A DNA stretch of 64,000 bases from Luteimonas sp. MC1825 (GCF_014764385.1 NZ_CP061714.1:2232001-2296000), one strand, 5' to 3'; positions 1 through 9,447 are shown, counted from the stretch's first letter. Notes: generated by a model not told the origin, from the sequence alone. Made by a program: numbers and translations.

Positions 1-1661
1 TTGGTGCCAGCGTCGTGCCGGTCGCCTCGGCGGGCAACTGCCCCGCGGCCGCGCTTCCGGTGGAGCGCGGGTTTCCGCTGGACGACCTCGCGCAGCCCTG
101 CACGCTGACCGTGCACACCCGTGAAGCAGTGATCGTCAACGACCTGGCGAGCGATGTCCGTTTCATGCGGCCCGGGATCGAGCCTGCGAACGGCATCCTG
201 TCCCTCGTCTTCCTGCCGATCATTGTCGGTGGCGAAGTGGTGGCGGTGATGAGCCTGCACGCCAGCGACGTGGATTATTTCGACGACGCCGAGATCGCCC
301 TGCTTACCGAAGTCGCCAACGACATCGGCTTCGCCATCGACCACATCGGCAAGTCGGAAACCATCAACTACCTGGCCTACTTCGACGCATTGACCGGGCT
401 GGCCAACCGCAGCCTGTTCCTGGAACGCGCGGCGCAATGCCTGCGCGGCACGACCGCCGGGGTGCTGGCGCTGGTCGACCTCGAGCGCTTCAAGAGCATC
501 AACGACAGTCTCGGCGTGCATGCCGGCGACGACCTGTTGCGACAGATCGCCACCTGGCTGGGCCGGCAGCTGGGCGATCCGACCCTGCTCGCGCGCGTCG
601 GCCCGGACCACTTCGCCTTCGTGTTGACCGATGGCGATCGGCCCGGCGACGCCGCACCCGGCCTGGGGCGCCTGATCAAGGCGTTCCACGAGCATGCCTT
701 CCTGCTCGATGGTGCGCCGTTCCGCATCGCCGCCAAATTCGGCATCGCCACGTTCCCGGAGGATTCCGGGACCGCGGGCGGACTGCTGCAGAAGGCCGAG
801 TCGGCGCTCAAGAACGCCAAGGCCGCCGGCAAGCGGTATCTGTTCTACACCCAGAAAATGACCGACTCGATCGCGCGCCAGCTTGTCCAGGAGAACCAGC
901 TGCGACATGCGCTGGACAATCGCGAGTTCGTGCTGCACTACCAGCCCAAGGTCAACGTGGACAGCGGCAGGGTTGTCGGCGCCGAGGCGCTCATCCGCTG
1001 GAACGACCCGCGCACCCTGACCATGACGCAGCCGGCGCAGTTCATCCCGATCCTGGAGCAAACCGGCCTGATCATCGAAGTCGGCCGCTGGGCCATGCGC
1101 ACCGCCATCGATGACTACCTGCGCTGGCTTCGCGCGGGGTTGCCTGCGGTTCGCATCGCCGTCAACGTCTCGCCGCTCCAGTTGCGCGACCCCGCCTTCG
1201 TCGATGACGTACGTGAGCTGATCTCGGTCGACCCGCTGGCACCCGCGGGACTGGAGCTTGAAATCACCGAGAGCATGCTCATGTCGGATATCGAGCAGAG
1301 CATCGAGACCCTGCACGCGCTGCGCGGGATGGGGGTGCGAATCGCCATCGACGACTTCGGTACCGGCTTTTCCTCCCTCGGCTACCTCGCGAAGCTGCCG
1401 GTCGACACCTTGAAGATCGACCGCTCATTCATCGATGACATGGGCCGCTCCGCGCAAGGCCTTTCGCTCGTGTCCACGATGATCTCACTGGCCCACTCGT
1501 TCAAGCTCCGGGTGGTTGCCGAGGGCGTGGAAACCGAGGAGCAGTCCAGCCTGCTCAAGCTGCTGCGCTGTGAAGAAGCGCAAGGCTATCTGCATGGCCG
1601 GCCCCTGCCGGTCAGCGAGTTCGAGTCGCGCTTCCTGCTGGCGGGCATGCCAGCCCGGTAA
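1..1661 (+). CDS. GAF-GGDEF-EAL cyclic-di-GMP signalling protein (5' truncated)
   Basis: The reading frame is open at the left edge, so the N-terminus is missing. A GTG at 15 is the first possible start but falls inside a GAF domain. The visible order is a partial GAF sensor, a GGDEF domain and an EAL domain. The diguanylate cyclase signature is degenerate (GPDHF where GGDEF is expected), so the cyclase half is probably inactive or regulatory. The EAL half looks intact: it has the EALIRW motif, an ELEITES stretch and DDFGTGFSS followed by KIDRSFI, which carry the metal-binding and catalytic acidic residues. The protein should hydrolyse cyclic-di-GMP to pGpG in response to whatever the GAF binds. 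It is a single gene that converges on the GH1-RmlD gene 24 bases away. Confidence 0.93.
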   Translation, partial: GASVVPVASAGNCPAAALPVERGFPLDDLAQPCTLTVHTREAVIVNDLASDVRFMRPGIEPANGILSLVFLPIIVGGEVVAVMSLHASDVDYFDDAEIALLTEVANDIGFAIDHIGKSETINYLAYFDALTGLANRSLFLERAAQCLRGTTAGVLALVDLERFKSINDSLGVHAGDDLLRQIATWLGRQLGDPTLLARVGPDHFAFVLTDGDRPGDAAPGLGRLIKAFHEHAFLLDGAPFRIAAKFGIATFPEDSGTAGGLLQKAESALKNAKAAGKRYLFYTQKMTDSIARQLVQENQLRHALDNREFVLHYQPKVNVDSGRVVGAEALIRWNDPRTLTMTQPAQFIPILEQTGLIIEVGRWAMRTAIDDYLRWLRAGLPAVRIAVNVSPLQLRDPAFVDDVRELISVDPLAPAGLELEITESMLMSDIEQSIETLHALRGMGVRIAIDDFGTGFSSLGYLAKLPVDTLKIDRSFIDDMGRSAQGLSLVSTMISLAHSFKLRVVAEGVETEEQSSLLKLLRCEEAQGYLHGRPLPVSEFESRFLLAGMPAR

Positions 1662-1685
1662 TCCACCGGGCGACACGGCCCGATT

Positions 1686-3905
1686 TCAGGCGGCATCGAG
1701 CAGGTGGTGGTCGCTGCCCGCCAGCCAACGGGCCAGGGCATCGTCAAGCGTCGGCAGGCTGCAGGCGCGCTGACTGCCAAGCGCGCTGTAGCGCGGCCTG
1801 CGGGCCGCCAGCGCGAGGTGCCCGGAGGTGCAGGGGCGGAGAGTGGCGGTGTCGGTGCGGACCACAGCGGCCGCACGGCGTGCCAGGTCAGCCCAGGTGA
1901 GCGCGTGACCGTTGCTGAGGTGCCAGATTCCCGCCTCGCCGTCCACCAGCAGGTCCAGGCAGGCGTGGACCAGGTCCGGCACGTACGTCGGCGAGATGGT
2001 CTGGTCGCTCGCCGCGTCGAAAGGCAGGCCGGCGCGCAGGGCCCGCAGTGCGGTGGTGATGAAGTTGTGGCCATCCCAGGGGCCGAAAAAGGCGCTGGTG
2101 CGGACCACCAGCGCTTCCGGATGGCGCTCCAGCACCAGCCGCTCCGCGCGCGCCTTGCTCAGCCCGTACACGTTCAACGGCGCGACCTGCGCATCCTCCA
2201 TGTAGGGCTCGCAGCGCGCGCCGTCGAATACCAGGTCCGTGGAGAAGGTGAGCAGCGCGATGCCGGCGCGCGCGCATTCGGCCGCCAGGTGGCCAGGACC
2301 CTCGGTGTTCTCGCGATAGCAGCGCGTCGCATCGGCTTCGGCGTCATCCACCCGCACGTAGCCGGCGGCATTCACCAGCGCCCACGGCCGATAGCGCTCG
2401 AGCACGCGACGTACCGCGCCCGGATCGGCGATGTCGAGCTGGGCGCGATCAAGCAGTTGGTGGTCGAGTCCCCGCTCCACGCAGATCCGCGCGAACGCGC
2501 GCCCGAGCGTGCCGGTGGCGCCGGTGATCAGCACCGGCGCGCGGCCCTCGCCTACGGCTGGACGCTCGGGAAACTCCTGTGCCAGCGTCACCGGCGGATG
2601 CAGCAGCCGCGAGGGGCGTCGCCACCAGCCCGGGCCCGACAGGACAGGGTGTTGCGACATCACCCCCGTGGCCAGCTGCGTCGCCAGCCGCGCGATGGCG
2701 GTCGGGCGCAGCGTGTCGCCGCAAACCTCGAACGCGCCCGGTTCGTAGTGGTCGTCGCAGCGGGTCAGCAGACAGTCCCAGTCGCGGCTGCCGGACAGCG
2801 CCCACACCGTGACCGCCTGTACATCGATGCCCGCATGCCGCGCCTGGCAGGCCGCATTCCACGTTTCGGCGAGCCAGCGCAGCTGGTCTTCGCGCGGCGC
2901 ATGCAGGTGCACCTCGGTCACTGCGAGCGGCAGACCGTAACGCGCCCAGGCTTCCTCCAACAGCGGACCGATGCCACCGGTCGGCGCGGCGAGCACGCGC
3001 ACGGCCTCGACGTCGGCGTACCGCTCGCGTCCGTTGCCCCCGTGCGTGGGCGGGGGATAGCGCTCCACGCGCTCATCGAGGAAGCGCTCACTGGTGACGT
3101 AATGGTTGACGCCGATGATGTCCGGAGGGCACGCATTGGCGGCAAACCAGAGGACGTCCGCCGGCGCGGCGTGGCAGCAGTGGCTCAGCCAGCTCCATAG
3201 CGCGTGCGACGCATCCACGCGACCGCACAGGAGGTCCCAGGCCAACCAGCGCAGGTCGTTGTTGAAATCGGCCTGGTAGGCCAGCCTCGGCGTGGACCAG
3301 GTGCGGCCCAGGTCGTCGGTCTGCACCAGGCGTGCGGCCGGCTGCACCTCCCGGATCGCCGCCATCGCCAGCACCGTCGCGCGGCACTGCGCCTGCAGCG
3401 CGCGCCAGAATGTCGCGCTGTCGCGGCCATGCGGATACCAGTGCCCATAGAGGCCACTGAACCGTGCCGTGGTCAACGGCTCGTTGACCGGCGTGTAGTG
3501 CGTCACCCACGGATAACGTGCGGCCACCGCGCCGGCATACGCGGCCAGTTTGGCGGCAAAGCAGGGTGAAACCAGGCTGGTGTGGCGTGGGCCGCTGCCG
3601 TGGTGCAGCAACCCGACGATCGGCTCCATGCCGAGGTGCCGGATCCGCGGCAGCTGCTGGTCGACCCACGACCAGTCCGCCGCTGCCAGTCCATCAGGCG
3701 CGACCTGCTCCCACAGCACCGGCTGTCGTACCGCGCGCAACCCGAGTCCGGCAATGGCGTCCAGATCGGACGAGCGCCCCAGGTGGCCACTGCGTTCAAG
3801 CTGGCTGAACCAGTGATCACCCACCCGATTGATGGTGCATTCCACGCCGCCCCACAGGGCCGGCAACGACCCATCGCGCACAGCGATGGCGTGGTTGCGC
3901 TCCAT
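1686..3905 (-). CDS. GH1-like glycosidase fused to RmlD-type sugar reductase
   Basis: The protein is 739 aa with two parts. Residues 1-about 420 resemble family 1 glycoside hydrolases, with the acid/base Glu142 in a TPVNEP motif and a candidate nucleophile Glu331 in VTEVH. Residues from about 457 form a short-chain dehydrogenase of the RmlD (dTDP-4-dehydrorhamnose reductase) type, with Rossmann motif TGATGTLG (461-468) and the catalytic pair Tyr580/Lys584 (YGLSK). The start is set at the ATG of MERNHAIAV, 4 bases after the stop of the mutase gene; a longer upstream reading would overlap that gene. It is the last gene of a three-gene operon with a glycosyltransferase and UDP-galactopyranose mutase, so a role in making or trimming a surface or exported glycan is likely. 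The substrate is unknown. Both catalytic centres look preserved, so neither half is an obvious relic. Confidence 0.88.
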   Translation of the reverse strand: MERNHAIAVRDGSLPALWGGVECTINRVGDHWFSQLERSGHLGRSSDLDAIAGLGLRAVRQPVLWEQVAPDGLAAADWSWVDQQLPRIRHLGMEPIVGLLHHGSGPRHTSLVSPCFAAKLAAYAGAVAARYPWVTHYTPVNEPLTTARFSGLYGHWYPHGRDSATFWRALQAQCRATVLAMAAIREVQPAARLVQTDDLGRTWSTPRLAYQADFNNDLRWLAWDLLCGRVDASHALWSWLSHCCHAAPADVLWFAANACPPDIIGVNHYVTSERFLDERVERYPPPTHGGNGRERYADVEAVRVLAAPTGGIGPLLEEAWARYGLPLAVTEVHLHAPREDQLRWLAETWNAACQARHAGIDVQAVTVWALSGSRDWDCLLTRCDDHYEPGAFEVCGDTLRPTAIARLATQLATGVMSQHPVLSGPGWWRRPSRLLHPPVTLAQEFPERPAVGEGRAPVLITGATGTLGRAFARICVERGLDHQLLDRAQLDIADPGAVRRVLERYRPWALVNAAGYVRVDDAEADATRCYRENTEGPGHLAAECARAGIALLTFSTDLVFDGARCEPYMEDAQVAPLNVYGLSKARAERLVLERHPEALVVRTSAFFGPWDGHNFITTALRALRAGLPFDAASDQTISPTYVPDLVHACLDLLVDGEAGIWHLSNGHALTWADLARRAAAVVRTDTATLRPCTSGHLALAARRPRYSALGSQRACSLPTLDDALARWLAGSDHHLLDAA

Positions 3906-3909
3906 CGCT

Positions 3910-5073
3910 TCAGGCGCCCTGCCTGCTGGCGGCCTGCAGCCTGCCCGCCGTCGGTTCCGACGACGCGGAGCGGTAGTCAAGCCTGGCCAGGACGTACTCG
4001 GCGGCTTTCAGGGCCGCGCCCACGCACTGGTCCATGTTGTAGTAACGGTACTGCGCCAGCCGGCCGACGAACGTGGTGCCCGCTTCATTGCGTGCCAGCG
4101 CCTCGTAACGTTTGAACAGGCGCTCGTTTTCCGGGCGCGGTACCGGGTAATACGGCTCGCCTTCGTCCTGCGGGTACTCGCGCACAATCGACGTGCCCGC
4201 GTGTTCCTGCCCGGTGATATGCCTGAACTCGGTGATGCGCGTATAGGCGTGGTCGTTGGGGTAATTCACGGTGCCCACCGCCTGGTAGCGCGCGGTAGCC
4301 GCCAGGTGCTGGTGCTCGAAGCGCAGCGAGCGATATGGCAGCCGACCGTAGCAATGGTCGAAGTACGCATCGATCGGTCCGGTGTACACCACGTGCCTTG
4401 CCAGCAGTCGTGCGCGCTGCTCGAAGTAGTCGACGCCAGCCTCGACGTGGATCCCGGGATGCTTGAGCAGGCGCTCGAACATCGCCGTGTACCCATCGCG
4501 TGGCATCGCCTGGTAGCGATCGGTGAAGTAGCGGTCGTCGTGGTTGGTGCGCGCCGGTACCCGGGCCGCCACCGATGCGGACAACTCCGACGGATCCAGC
4601 CCCCACTGCTTGCGGGTATAGCCCTGGAAGAACTTGGCGTACAGGTCGCGCCCTACCGCATCCACCACCACGTCCTCGCTGGTGGCGATGGTGTCGCGTG
4701 GTTCGCGGACGTGGTCATAGAACGCCTGGATCGTGTGTTCGTCCAGGGACATCCCGTACAGCCGGTTGACCGTATCGATATTGATCGGCAGCGGCACCAG
4801 CTGGCCATCCACGCTTGCCAGCACGCGGTGCTCGTAGGGACGCCACTCGGTGAACTGCGAGAGGTAATCGAAGATGCGCGCGCTGTTGGTGTGGAATATG
4901 TGCGGCCCGTAGGGGTGAACGAGCACGCCATGGGCGTCACTTCGATCGTGCGCGTTGCCTCCGATATGGTCGCGCTTGTCGATGACCAGCACCTGCAGGC
5001 CTTCGTCGGCCAATTGCCTCGCCACCACGGCACCCGAAAAACCGGCGCCTACCACCAGCACATCGGTTTTCAC
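3910..5073 (-). CDS. glf: UDP-galactopyranose mutase
   Basis: The protein is 387 aa. It begins with a FAD-binding motif (VVGAGFSGAVVA), followed by the IGGNAHD stretch typical of the mutase and a C-terminal YRYYNMDQ segment that contacts FAD and substrate. The family interconverts UDP-galactopyranose and UDP-galactofuranose using reduced FAD, giving the furanose donor for surface glycans. The GTG start is chosen because it forms a GTGA overlap with the upstream glycosyltransferase stop, implying translational coupling. The downstream GH1-RmlD gene starts 4 bases after its stop. Galactofuranose in the product glycan is therefore expected, though the polymer itself is not identified. Confidence 0.94.
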   Translation of the reverse strand: MKTDVLVVGAGFSGAVVARQLADEGLQVLVIDKRDHIGGNAHDRSDAHGVLVHPYGPHIFHTNSARIFDYLSQFTEWRPYEHRVLASVDGQLVPLPINIDTVNRLYGMSLDEHTIQAFYDHVREPRDTIATSEDVVVDAVGRDLYAKFFQGYTRKQWGLDPSELSASVAARVPARTNHDDRYFTDRYQAMPRDGYTAMFERLLKHPGIHVEAGVDYFEQRARLLARHVVYTGPIDAYFDHCYGRLPYRSLRFEHQHLAATARYQAVGTVNYPNDHAYTRITEFRHITGQEHAGTSIVREYPQDEGEPYYPVPRPENERLFKRYEALARNEAGTTFVGRLAQYRYYNMDQCVGAALKAAEYVLARLDYRSASSEPTAGRLQAASRQGA

Positions 5074-6365
5074 GCTGCACCCGCCGACGCGGTGATGCGT
5101 ACCGGCCGTACGGCGTCGAGCAGTTCGCCGCGCATCGCCGCCACCGTCGCATCCCATGACGCGTCCGTCGCCCGCGCGATGCCCTGGCGAAGCAGCACGG
5201 GATCCGGCGCGTGCGCTGCCTGCGCCGCGGCATCCAGGAAGTCCGCCGCGGTGTCACCCACGGCCACCACCGGGGTGAAGTTGCGCACAACGTCGGCGAT
5301 CGCGGTGGACACCACCGGCTTGCCGGCCGCCATGTACTCGAGCGTCTTGGTCGGGTTGATGAACCGCGTGGCTTGGTTGAGCGCAAACGGCATCAGGCAC
5401 ACGTCGAATCCCTTCACCAGGGCTGGCAGCGCCATGTAGTCCTGCTGGCCCAGCCAGTGGATGTTGGGCCGGTCCGGCAGTTCGGCACGCTCCACCTTGG
5501 CGAGCGGTCCGGCCATCACGACCGATCCTTCGGGGAACTGCGTCGCCAGTGCTTCGATCAAGCCGTAATCCAATCGCTCGTCAATCACGCCGATGTAGCC
5601 GAACACCGGCCCGGGCAGGTGGGCCACCGCCGCGGGCACCTCCGTCGACGCCAGCCGCGCGCGCCCGTAGTGGCCTACGTCAACGCCGCAGCCATGGAAG
5701 TGCACCTTGGAGTGCAGCCGCGACTTCGCCTCGTAGAGCTGGTAGCCGCCGGTGAACACCACATCCGCACGCGACAGGAGGAAGCGTTCGCGCTCGGCGA
5801 TGTCTGTCGGCGCAAAGCGGAAGTTCGCCAGCTCGTCCATGCAGTCGTACACCGTGCCGCGCGTCCCGAACTGCCCCAGCAGCACCGGCGCGCTCATCGG
5901 CGAATAGAACCACTGCACCGCATCGGTGAAACGCCCGCCAAGCAGCGGATGGCTGCGCAGCGCCTGTTGGATGATTGGCAGCAGCAGTGTCCACTGGCCG
6001 TCCGCGTCGGCCGGCGCATCCTGCGGCAGGCGCGGCACCAGCCGCACCACGTTCGCGAACGGCTCCGACACCTCGAGCGCGGGCGGACCGTCGCAAGGCA
6101 GCGGGTCTTCGATGAACAGCACAGGGTGATGTGCGGCGAGGCGCGTGAACAGCTGTTGCGGGCGTTGCCAGACGAAATCCCAGCGCAGGTGGCAATGGAC
6201 GATCAAGGGGAAGCGCCGGTCGTCGGAGGCCGCCACCTGTCGCTCGCGCGATGCGGATTGCGCGTGCGTCACCACGCTGCCCATGTGCGGGTGCGCGAGC
6301 TGGCCGCTTGTCTCCTCCTGCGTGTCGATCGCGCTGCTATGCGATCCATCGAATCCGCTGGCCAT
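5070..6365 (-). CDS. glycosyltransferase, GT-B fold (GT1/GT4-like)
   Basis: The protein is up to 431 aa and starts the three-gene sugar operon. The conserved opening HCHLRWDFVWQRPQQL, which follows about 50 variable residues, and the C-terminal NPTKTLEYMAAGKPVVST nucleotide-sugar-binding stretch are typical of GT-B glycosyltransferases. The first 50 residues are low in conservation features, so the true start may be a later ATG. With glf immediately downstream (GTGA overlap), the donor could be UDP-galactofuranose, but that is inference from context. No signal peptide or membrane segment is visible, so it should act at the cytoplasmic face. Confidence 0.88.
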   Translation of the reverse strand: MASGFDGSHSSAIDTQEETSGQLAHPHMGSVVTHAQSASRERQVAASDDRRFPLIVHCHLRWDFVWQRPQQLFTRLAAHHPVLFIEDPLPCDGPPALEVSEPFANVVRLVPRLPQDAPADADGQWTLLLPIIQQALRSHPLLGGRFTDAVQWFYSPMSAPVLLGQFGTRGTVYDCMDELANFRFAPTDIAERERFLLSRADVVFTGGYQLYEAKSRLHSKVHFHGCGVDVGHYGRARLASTEVPAAVAHLPGPVFGYIGVIDERLDYGLIEALATQFPEGSVVMAGPLAKVERAELPDRPNIHWLGQQDYMALPALVKGFDVCLMPFALNQATRFINPTKTLEYMAAGKPVVSTAIADVVRNFTPVVAVGDTAADFLDAAAQAAHAPDPVLLRQGIARATDASWDATVAAMRGELLDAVRPVRITASAGAA

Positions 6366-6589
6366 GTCGATCCCAACTGAGTGTGGACGTCGAGTCTTCG
6401 CCTCGAGTGTCGACGGGAGAGTGAAGATTTGCTCAGAGCGGGTTCAGGTTTATGACTTCTCATGAGGCGAGCGTGGAAGGCGAATTCAGCCTTGTTTTTC
6501 ATGGTGGCATCACCGCGTGACGCCTAGTTTTTGGCCTCCGCACCATTGGCGCATCCTCGCGGCGAAGGCGGTCCAGACGGAGAAACCAG

Positions 6590-7486
6590 ATGTTCATGCA
6601 CAACAAGCGGCTGCAGTACACCGTCCGCGTCGAGAAAGGCGACCCTATTCTGGCGACGCTGATGCTTGAGCAGTTCGGCGGTCCGCAGGGCGAACTGGCA
6701 GCCGCGATGCGCTACTTCACCCAGGCGCTCGCCGAAGATGACGCCGGGCGCAAGGACATGTTGTACGACATCGCCACCGAGGAATTGAGCCACCTCGAGA
6801 TCATCGGATCGATCATCGCCATGCTCAACAAGGGCGCCAAGGGCGAACTTGCCGAGGGTGTGGAAGAGATGGCCGAGATGCGCGTACTGACCGGCAACAG
6901 CACCAGCCAGACCGAAGCGATCCTGTACGGCAACGGCCCCGCGCTGGTGAACTCCAGCGGCGTGCCGTGGACGGCGGCGTACATCGATACCATCGGCGAC
7001 CCCACCGCCGACCTGCGCTCCAACATCGCCGCGGAGTCGCGCGCCAAGCTTGTGTACGAGCGCCTGATCAATGTCACCAACGATCCGGGCATCAAGGATG
7101 CGCTGACGTTCCTCATGACGCGCGAGGTGGCGCACCAGAAATCGTTCGAGAAAGCGCTGTACGCGATCACGCCCAACTTCCCGCCGGGCAAGCTGCCGGG
7201 CGATCCGGCTTTCACCGACGTCTACTACGACATGTCGCAGGGCACCGGTGACGAACTCGGCCCCTGGAACAGCGGCGAACTGTGGGAGCGCGTGGAAGAC
7301 CGTGATGCACAGGCGGCAGTGGACGGCGGCGACGGCAGCGCGAGTGTCGGCGTGACCAAGAAGCAGCAGGCAACGCTGGACAAGCTTGCGGCGCGCACGC
7401 TGTCGGATCCGTCGGCGGACCCGATCACCGGCGCTGATCTGGGCGCGGGCCCGGGCGCGGGCGCAACCTCGGGCAAGCAGCTCTAG
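6590..7486 (+). CDS. manganese catalase
   Basis: The protein is 298 aa with the four-helix ferritin-like fold of non-haem dimanganese catalases, which disproportionate hydrogen peroxide. The expected ligands of the two-metal site are visible as Glu35, Glu65/His68 (EELSH), Glu149 and Glu179/His182 (REVAH). Their spacing is nearly identical to that of characterised Mn catalases. The C-terminus (GADLGAGPGAGATSGKQL) is glycine-rich and variable. A GGAGA ribosome site precedes the ATG. The gene leads a plus-strand group with an alcohol dehydrogenase and a YciE/YciF-like protein, a combination that suggests stationary-phase or oxidative stress induction, although no promoter could be called with confidence. 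Confidence 0.95.
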   Translation: MFMHNKRLQYTVRVEKGDPILATLMLEQFGGPQGELAAAMRYFTQALAEDDAGRKDMLYDIATEELSHLEIIGSIIAMLNKGAKGELAEGVEEMAEMRVLTGNSTSQTEAILYGNGPALVNSSGVPWTAAYIDTIGDPTADLRSNIAAESRAKLVYERLINVTNDPGIKDALTFLMTREVAHQKSFEKALYAITPNFPPGKLPGDPAFTDVYYDMSQGTGDELGPWNSGELWERVEDRDAQAAVDGGDGSASVGVTKKQQATLDKLAARTLSDPSADPITGADLGAGPGAGATSGKQL

Positions 7487-7522
7487 GAAACGGCACCACC
7501 CCTCACTCACCGGAATCATGCC

Positions 7523-8686
7523 ATGCAAGCACTCACCTACCAGGGCAAGCACGACGTGCGGGTCGAGACCATGCCGGACCCCATGCTTGTCGCCGCCGAC
7601 GACATCATCCTGCGCGTCACCGCCACCGCGATCTGCGGCTCGGACCTGCACATCTACCGCGGCAAGATCCCGACGATGGAAGACGGCGACATCCTCGGCC
7701 ATGAGTTCATGGGCATCGTGGAAGATGCCGGTGCCGGCGTGACCCGCGTCAAGGTGGGTGACCGCGTGGTGATCCCGTTCGTGATCGCCTGCGGCAAGTG
7801 CTTCCACTGCATGCTCGACGAGTTCGCGGCGTGCGAGACCACCAACACCGGGCGCGGCGCCATCATGAATGCCAAGGGCAGCAAACCGCCGGCGGCGCTG
7901 TTCGGCTACAGCCGCCTGTATGGCGGCGTGCCGGGCGGGCAGGCCGAGCTGGTGCGCGTGCCCAACGCCAACGTGGGTCCGCTGGTGGTCCCGGAGGTTC
8001 TGGCGGACGAGCAGGTGCTTTTCCTGTCCGACATCCTGCCCACCGGTTACCAGGCGGTGTTGAATGCCGGCGTGGAACCGGGGTCGTCGCTGGCGATCTT
8101 CGGAGCCGGCCCGGTAGGCCTGATGACCGCGGCGTGCGCGCGCATGCTCGGCGCCGAGACCATCTTCATGGTGGACGAGAACGCACACAGGCTGGAGTTC
8201 GCACGCGCCACGTACGGAATCATCCCGATCGACTTTTCCGAAGTGGACGATCCCGCCGAGGCCATCGTGGATGCGACCGCCGGGCGCGGGGTGGACGCGA
8301 GCGTGGAGGCGGTGGGCTTCGAGGCCAAGGGCAGCCCCACCGAGACCGTGCTGACCACGCTCAAGCTGGAAGGCTCCAGCGGCAAGGCGATCCGCCAGTG
8401 CATCGCGGCAACGCGCCGCGGCGGCACGATCAGCGTGCCGGGCGTGTATGCGGGTTTCATCCACGGCTTCCTGTTCGGCGATGCATTCGACAAGGGCCTG
8501 ACCTTCAGGATGGGCCAGACGCACGTACAACGCTTCATGCCGGAGCTGCTGGACGCGATCGCCGAGGGCCGGCTTGTACCCGAGGTGATTATTTCACACC
8601 GGATGAAGCTGGCCGACGCGGCCAAGGGCTACGAGATGTTCAACGCCCAGGAAGACGACTGCAGGAAGGTGGTGCTGACGCCCTGA
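7523..8686 (+). CDS. zinc-dependent alcohol dehydrogenase (MDR family)
   Basis: The protein is 387 aa. It has the catalytic zinc motif [16 protein letters not shown], and a structural zinc cluster beginning CGKCFHC. The Rossmann motif [10 protein letters not shown] comes next, then an acidic residue suited to NAD binding ([11 protein letters not shown]). The closest look-alikes are the glutathione-independent formaldehyde dehydrogenase/threonine dehydrogenase-like branch of medium-chain dehydrogenases, used for aldehyde or alcohol oxidation. It lies 36 bases after the Mn catalase stop and is probably cotranscribed. The exact substrate cannot be read from the sequence. Confidence 0.92.
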   Translation: MQALTYQGKHDVRVETMPDPMLVAADDIILRVTATAICGSDLHIYRGKIPTMEDGDILGHEFMGIVEDAGAGVTRVKVGDRVVIPFVIACGKCFHCMLDEFAACETTNTGRGAIMNAKGSKPPAALFGYSRLYGGVPGGQAELVRVPNANVGPLVVPEVLADEQVLFLSDILPTGYQAVLNAGVEPGSSLAIFGAGPVGLMTAACARMLGAETIFMVDENAHRLEFARATYGIIPIDFSEVDDPAEAIVDATAGRGVDASVEAVGFEAKGSPTETVLTTLKLEGSSGKAIRQCIAATRRGGTISVPGVYAGFIHGFLFGDAFDKGLTFRMGQTHVQRFMPELLDAIAEGRLVPEVIISHRMKLADAAKGYEMFNAQEDDCRKVVLTP

Positions 8687-8793
8687 AGTGCGCGCGCAAG
8701 TTCACGCCGGCTGAACCCGCGCGGCGCGATTTTTCACCAGGGCCCCCGCCCTGCTCCGTAGATTCGACAATCCCCCGAACGAGGTATATCCCC

Positions 8794-9288
8794 ATGTCTG
8801 TCAAAACGATGGAAGAACTGTTCGTCCATGAGCTTTCCGACATCTACAGCGCCGAAAAGCAGATGAGCAAGGCGCTGCCACGGCTGGCCAAGAACTCAGA
8901 GTCCGAGAAGCTTGCAGCCGCATTCGAGACCCATCTGGAAGAGACGCTCGGCCAGATCGAACGCATCGACCAGGTTGTCCAGATCCTGGGCATCAAGCTG
9001 AAGCGCATGAAGTGCGTGGCGATGGAAGGCCTTGTGGAAGAGAGCAAGGAAACGATCGAAGAGGTCGAAGCGGGCCCGGTGCGCGATGCCGCGCTGATCG
9101 GCGGCGCGCAGAAGGCCGAGCATTACGAGATCGCGGCCTATGGCACGATCTGTGCGCTGGCCAGGCAGCTCGGCTACAACGACGCGCTGCCGCTGCTGGA
9201 GGCCACGCTGAAGGAAGAGAAGGCGACCGACGAGAAGCTGACGATGATCGCCGAAGGCGGCGGCCAGAAGGCCAGACGAGCCGCCTGA
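8794..9288 (+). CDS. YciE/YciF-like ferritin-fold stress protein (DUF892)
   Basis: The protein is 164 aa and begins MSVKTMEELFVHELSD, the typical opening of the DUF892/YciF family. It is all-helical with regularly spaced Glu and His residues (HELSDIYSAEKQ, THLEET, KAEHYEI), consistent with a dimetal-binding four-helix bundle. The family is induced by general stress, but its biochemical role is unproven. The start is the ATG at 8794; an upstream extension would run into the end of the dehydrogenase frame. A strong hairpin terminator lies 19 bases after the stop, closing the catalase group. Confidence 0.92.
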   Translation: MSVKTMEELFVHELSDIYSAEKQMSKALPRLAKNSESEKLAAAFETHLEETLGQIERIDQVVQILGIKLKRMKCVAMEGLVEESKETIEEVEAGPVRDAALIGGAQKAEHYEIAAYGTICALARQLGYNDALPLLEATLKEEKATDEKLTMIAEGGGQKARRAA

Positions 9289-9306
9289 GCGGCCGGTTGA
9301 GGAGCG

Positions 9307-9330
9307 CCCCGCAGGATCATGCCTGCGGGG
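9307..9330 (+). terminator. intrinsic terminator after the YciE/YciF-like gene
   Basis: A perfect 9-bp inverted repeat (CCCCGCAGG / CCTGCGGGG, 6-base loop) is followed by CTTTCGG. It stands between the plus-strand stress group and the minus-strand tRNA, so it separates convergent transcription. Confidence 0.75.
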
Positions 9331-9371
9331 CTTTCGGCTCCCCGCTCCAGGCGTGTTTTATGCTGTGAAGC

Positions 9372-9447
9372 TGGTGGGCCGTGATGGATTCGAACCATCG
9401 ACCAGCGGATTAAAAGTCCGATGCTCTACCGACTGAGCTAACGGCCC
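9372..9447 (-). tRNA. tRNA-Lys(TTT)
   Basis: The 76-nt cloverleaf read on the minus strand starts GGGCCGTTAGCTCAG and carries anticodon TTT in the context GACTTTTAATC. It has the T-loop GGTTCGAATCC and an encoded CCA end. The acceptor stem GGGCCG/CGGCCC pairs fully. It lies downstream of queC in the same direction. No integrase or duplicated 3' end is seen nearby. Confidence 0.97.

Noticed and set aside
3829..5439. Open plus-strand frame of 536 codons over the glf/glycosyltransferase genes
   Set aside because: It is antisense to well-supported genes with clear motifs; long antisense frames are expected at this GC.
6524..8530. Open minus-strand frame of 668 codons over the catalase and dehydrogenase genes
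   Set aside because: Low-complexity His/Arg/Ala translation opposite two clear enzymes; a shadow.
9372..9447. tRNA-Lys as an integration site
   Set aside because: No integrase, repeat of the tRNA 3' end or foreign gene block lies beside it.
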